8,596 bases of DNA, taken from NCBI GenBank assembly GCA_964468125.1, contig CAYXVF010000164.1, positions 1 to 8,596 on the forward strand, given 5' to 3'. Each line of letters opens with the position of its first letter. The first letter of the stretch is position 1. Source of the DNA: CAYXVF01 sp964468125 (GTDB lineage Bacteria; Myxococcota; XYA12-FULL-58-9; CAYXVF01). The notes beneath the pieces are model-generated. The model searched no databases, was not told the DNA's origin, and saw only the letters and a program-made list of their open reading frames with translations. The translations under genes and the position numbers were made by a program. Of this stretch, positions 7,723 through 8,596 are shown in pieces.

Positions 7723-8391
7723 TCACAGTTCGCAACAGAACTCAGCCGACCGTCCGTGGTGTCTTCCCGCGTCTCGCGATCTGTTGGGACCAGACTTCGA
7801 GGCGCGCCAGACAGTCGCGCGCCCGCGGGTCCCGCGATGAATCCCGCTGCGCCGATCTCGGCTAGCGGCATCGGAAAACGATCACCCAGCTTCACGGTGA
7901 GACGGTCTCTAACGTGAAGGTTCTTGCCGATGGCTTCGAGCACGTGAGCAATGCGGATGTGATGTTGGTCCACCAGAGCGGTCAGCTCAACAAAACGCCG
8001 GTCGCCATTCGCTCCCTGATTCCGACTTCCCACGCCGTTGGTCACGAGTCGGTACCCACCGGTCTGCAACTCAATGACATCGACCCAAATATCTGGCAGC
8101 CCTCGATGCGAAATCGGATCAATACCTGCGCAGATCCGGCCCGGAAACTCGGCTAGGTACGTTCTTTCGAGCTCTTGGCTGTAGACGTCGCTAGGCAAGC
8201 ACTCTTTGCTGCCAAATGCGACGTCAATTCCAACGTGCTCCGCGACCAGCTGAATCCCATCATCAATGGCTTCAACCCGGTAATGCCGGTGAGTTTCGCC
8301 GTCCGATGAATCCTCTACCGGTCGGGCATACGGAGGGGACCTGGAATTCCTGCAGCGCGGAGTCGGTCAGTGGCTGCCTGTCGACATACAT
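7719..8391 (-). pseudogene. Frameshifted gene, weakly suppressor-of-fused-like; one extra base in a G run
   Basis: On the minus strand a frame beginning ATG 8391 reads MYVDRQPLTDSALQEFQVP. After a run of four C (plus-strand GGGG, 8335-8338) it drifts and stops at 8272. The next frame, open from 8366 to the stop at 7719, has no ATG or GTG start in its first part but reads as good protein (PYARPVEDSSDGETHRHYRV and onward). Removing one C joins them without a break into a 223-residue protein. The second part has DIWVDVIEL, YRLVTNGVGS and RRFVELTALVD, then a helical stretch and a GDRFPMPLAEIGAAG region. That order loosely matches suppressor-of-fused (PF05076) domains, an uncertain call. If the break is real, a TTG at 8198 could still start a 159-residue piece. 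A sequencing error in the homopolymer is an equal possibility. The upstream side abuts a probable insertion-sequence end, so the original N-terminus may be missing. Confidence 0.55.
7786..7833. repeat. Nested inverted repeat downstream of the RND gene
   Basis: The inner arms GGCGCGC (7801-7807) and GCGCGCC (7817-7823) pair perfectly around a 9-base loop. The outer arms GGGACC (7786-7791) and GGTCCC (7828-7833) can extend the structure. It lies about 65-110 bases past the operon's stop codon. There is no T-run, so it is not a classic intrinsic terminator, but it could stall transcription or protect the 3' end of the message. It also falls inside the 3' part of the convergent gene, where GC-rich coding sequence could form it by chance. 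Confidence 0.3.
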
Positions 8392-8528
8392 GTGCAGCTC
8401 GTTGCTTCAACGCGCAGCACCTAACTAAGGTTTGTCGGGGAATTTCGCTCGCGGATCGCGCCATGGAGTCATATGGTTGAGGGTTCAGACCCGCGTGAGC
8501 TGGAGTCTACCTGCGGCCAGGATTGGCT
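8392..8528. other. Non-coding stretch between the broken gene and the transposase tail
   Basis: No convincing reading frame is visible on either strand here. If the right edge is an insertion-sequence end, its terminal inverted repeat and the junction with the older sequence should lie in this stretch, possibly near the repeat-like CCTAACTAAGG at 8420-8430. The other terminus is outside the window, so the boundary cannot be set. Confidence 0.3.
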
Positions 8529-8596
8529 TCATGCGCCAATCAGTTGAAGCTCGTCGCGCTCGGCGGTGCGATGCAGCAGGCGATTGAGGTTGTATC
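8529..8596 (-). mobile_element. Probable C-terminal end of an insertion-sequence transposase (rest outside window)
   Basis: On the minus strand the frame entering from the right edge reads 21 codons, beginning YNLNRLLHRTAERDE, and ends at a TGA at 8531-8529. A YNLxRL segment near the very end is common in DDE transposases of IS4/IS5/IS1182-like elements, where it belongs to the last helix. With only 21 residues the family cannot be fixed and chance is possible. The neighbouring frameshifted gene and the absence of another gene start fit an insertion at this spot. Confidence 0.35.

Noticed and set aside
8419..8425. Integron attC-like core (GTTAGGT on the minus strand, ACCTAAC on the plus)
   Set aside because: No matching partner core of the opposite type or foldable imperfect repeat was found within 150 bases on either side, so a recombination site is not supported.
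7914..8428. Two plus-strand frames (80 and 70 codons) downstream of the pump
   Set aside because: Both lie opposite the better-supported minus-strand gene, lack ribosome sites and have no recognisable motifs.

Overview
The window looks like chromosomal DNA from a GC-rich Gram-negative bacterium. Two outer-membrane-type proteins, a lipoprotein-like adaptor and an inner-membrane RND pump imply a double envelope. Base composition, GTG starts and protein style suggest a member of the Myxococcota/Deltaproteobacteria, but no marker gene is present, so that placement is inference.

Left edge (about 1-529, minus strand): the first 176 codons of an exported, probably outer-membrane beta-barrel protein that runs off the window. 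A divergent intergenic gap of about 170 bases separates it from the main block.

Centre (701-7722, plus strand): a tight four-gene cluster, almost certainly one transcript. The genes are (1) a small secreted protein of unknown function, (2) an outer-membrane TolC-type channel with an unusual N-terminal periplasmic-binding-protein-like domain, (3) an HlyD/AcrA-type membrane fusion protein and (4) a full-length RND permease. Gaps are 7 bases, then a GTGA overlap, then an ATGA overlap. Genes 2-4 encode a complete tripartite efflux machine: the proton-driven permease takes up substrate, the adaptor bridges the periplasm, and the channel opens through the outer membrane. The extra binding domain on the channel is the most distinctive thing here, since it could place a ligand sensor or capture module inside the efflux complex. 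No transcriptional regulator lies within the window.

Right edge (7719-8596, minus strand): a convergent gene whose reading frame is open but broken once. One extra base in a GGGG run (8335-8338) separates its apparent N-terminus from the rest. The protein weakly resembles suppressor-of-fused-type domains. Its stop codon shares a CTAG with the RND stop. Beyond it, the last 68 bases look like the C-terminal end of a transposase, so this side appears to be a decaying, mobile-element-disturbed region.
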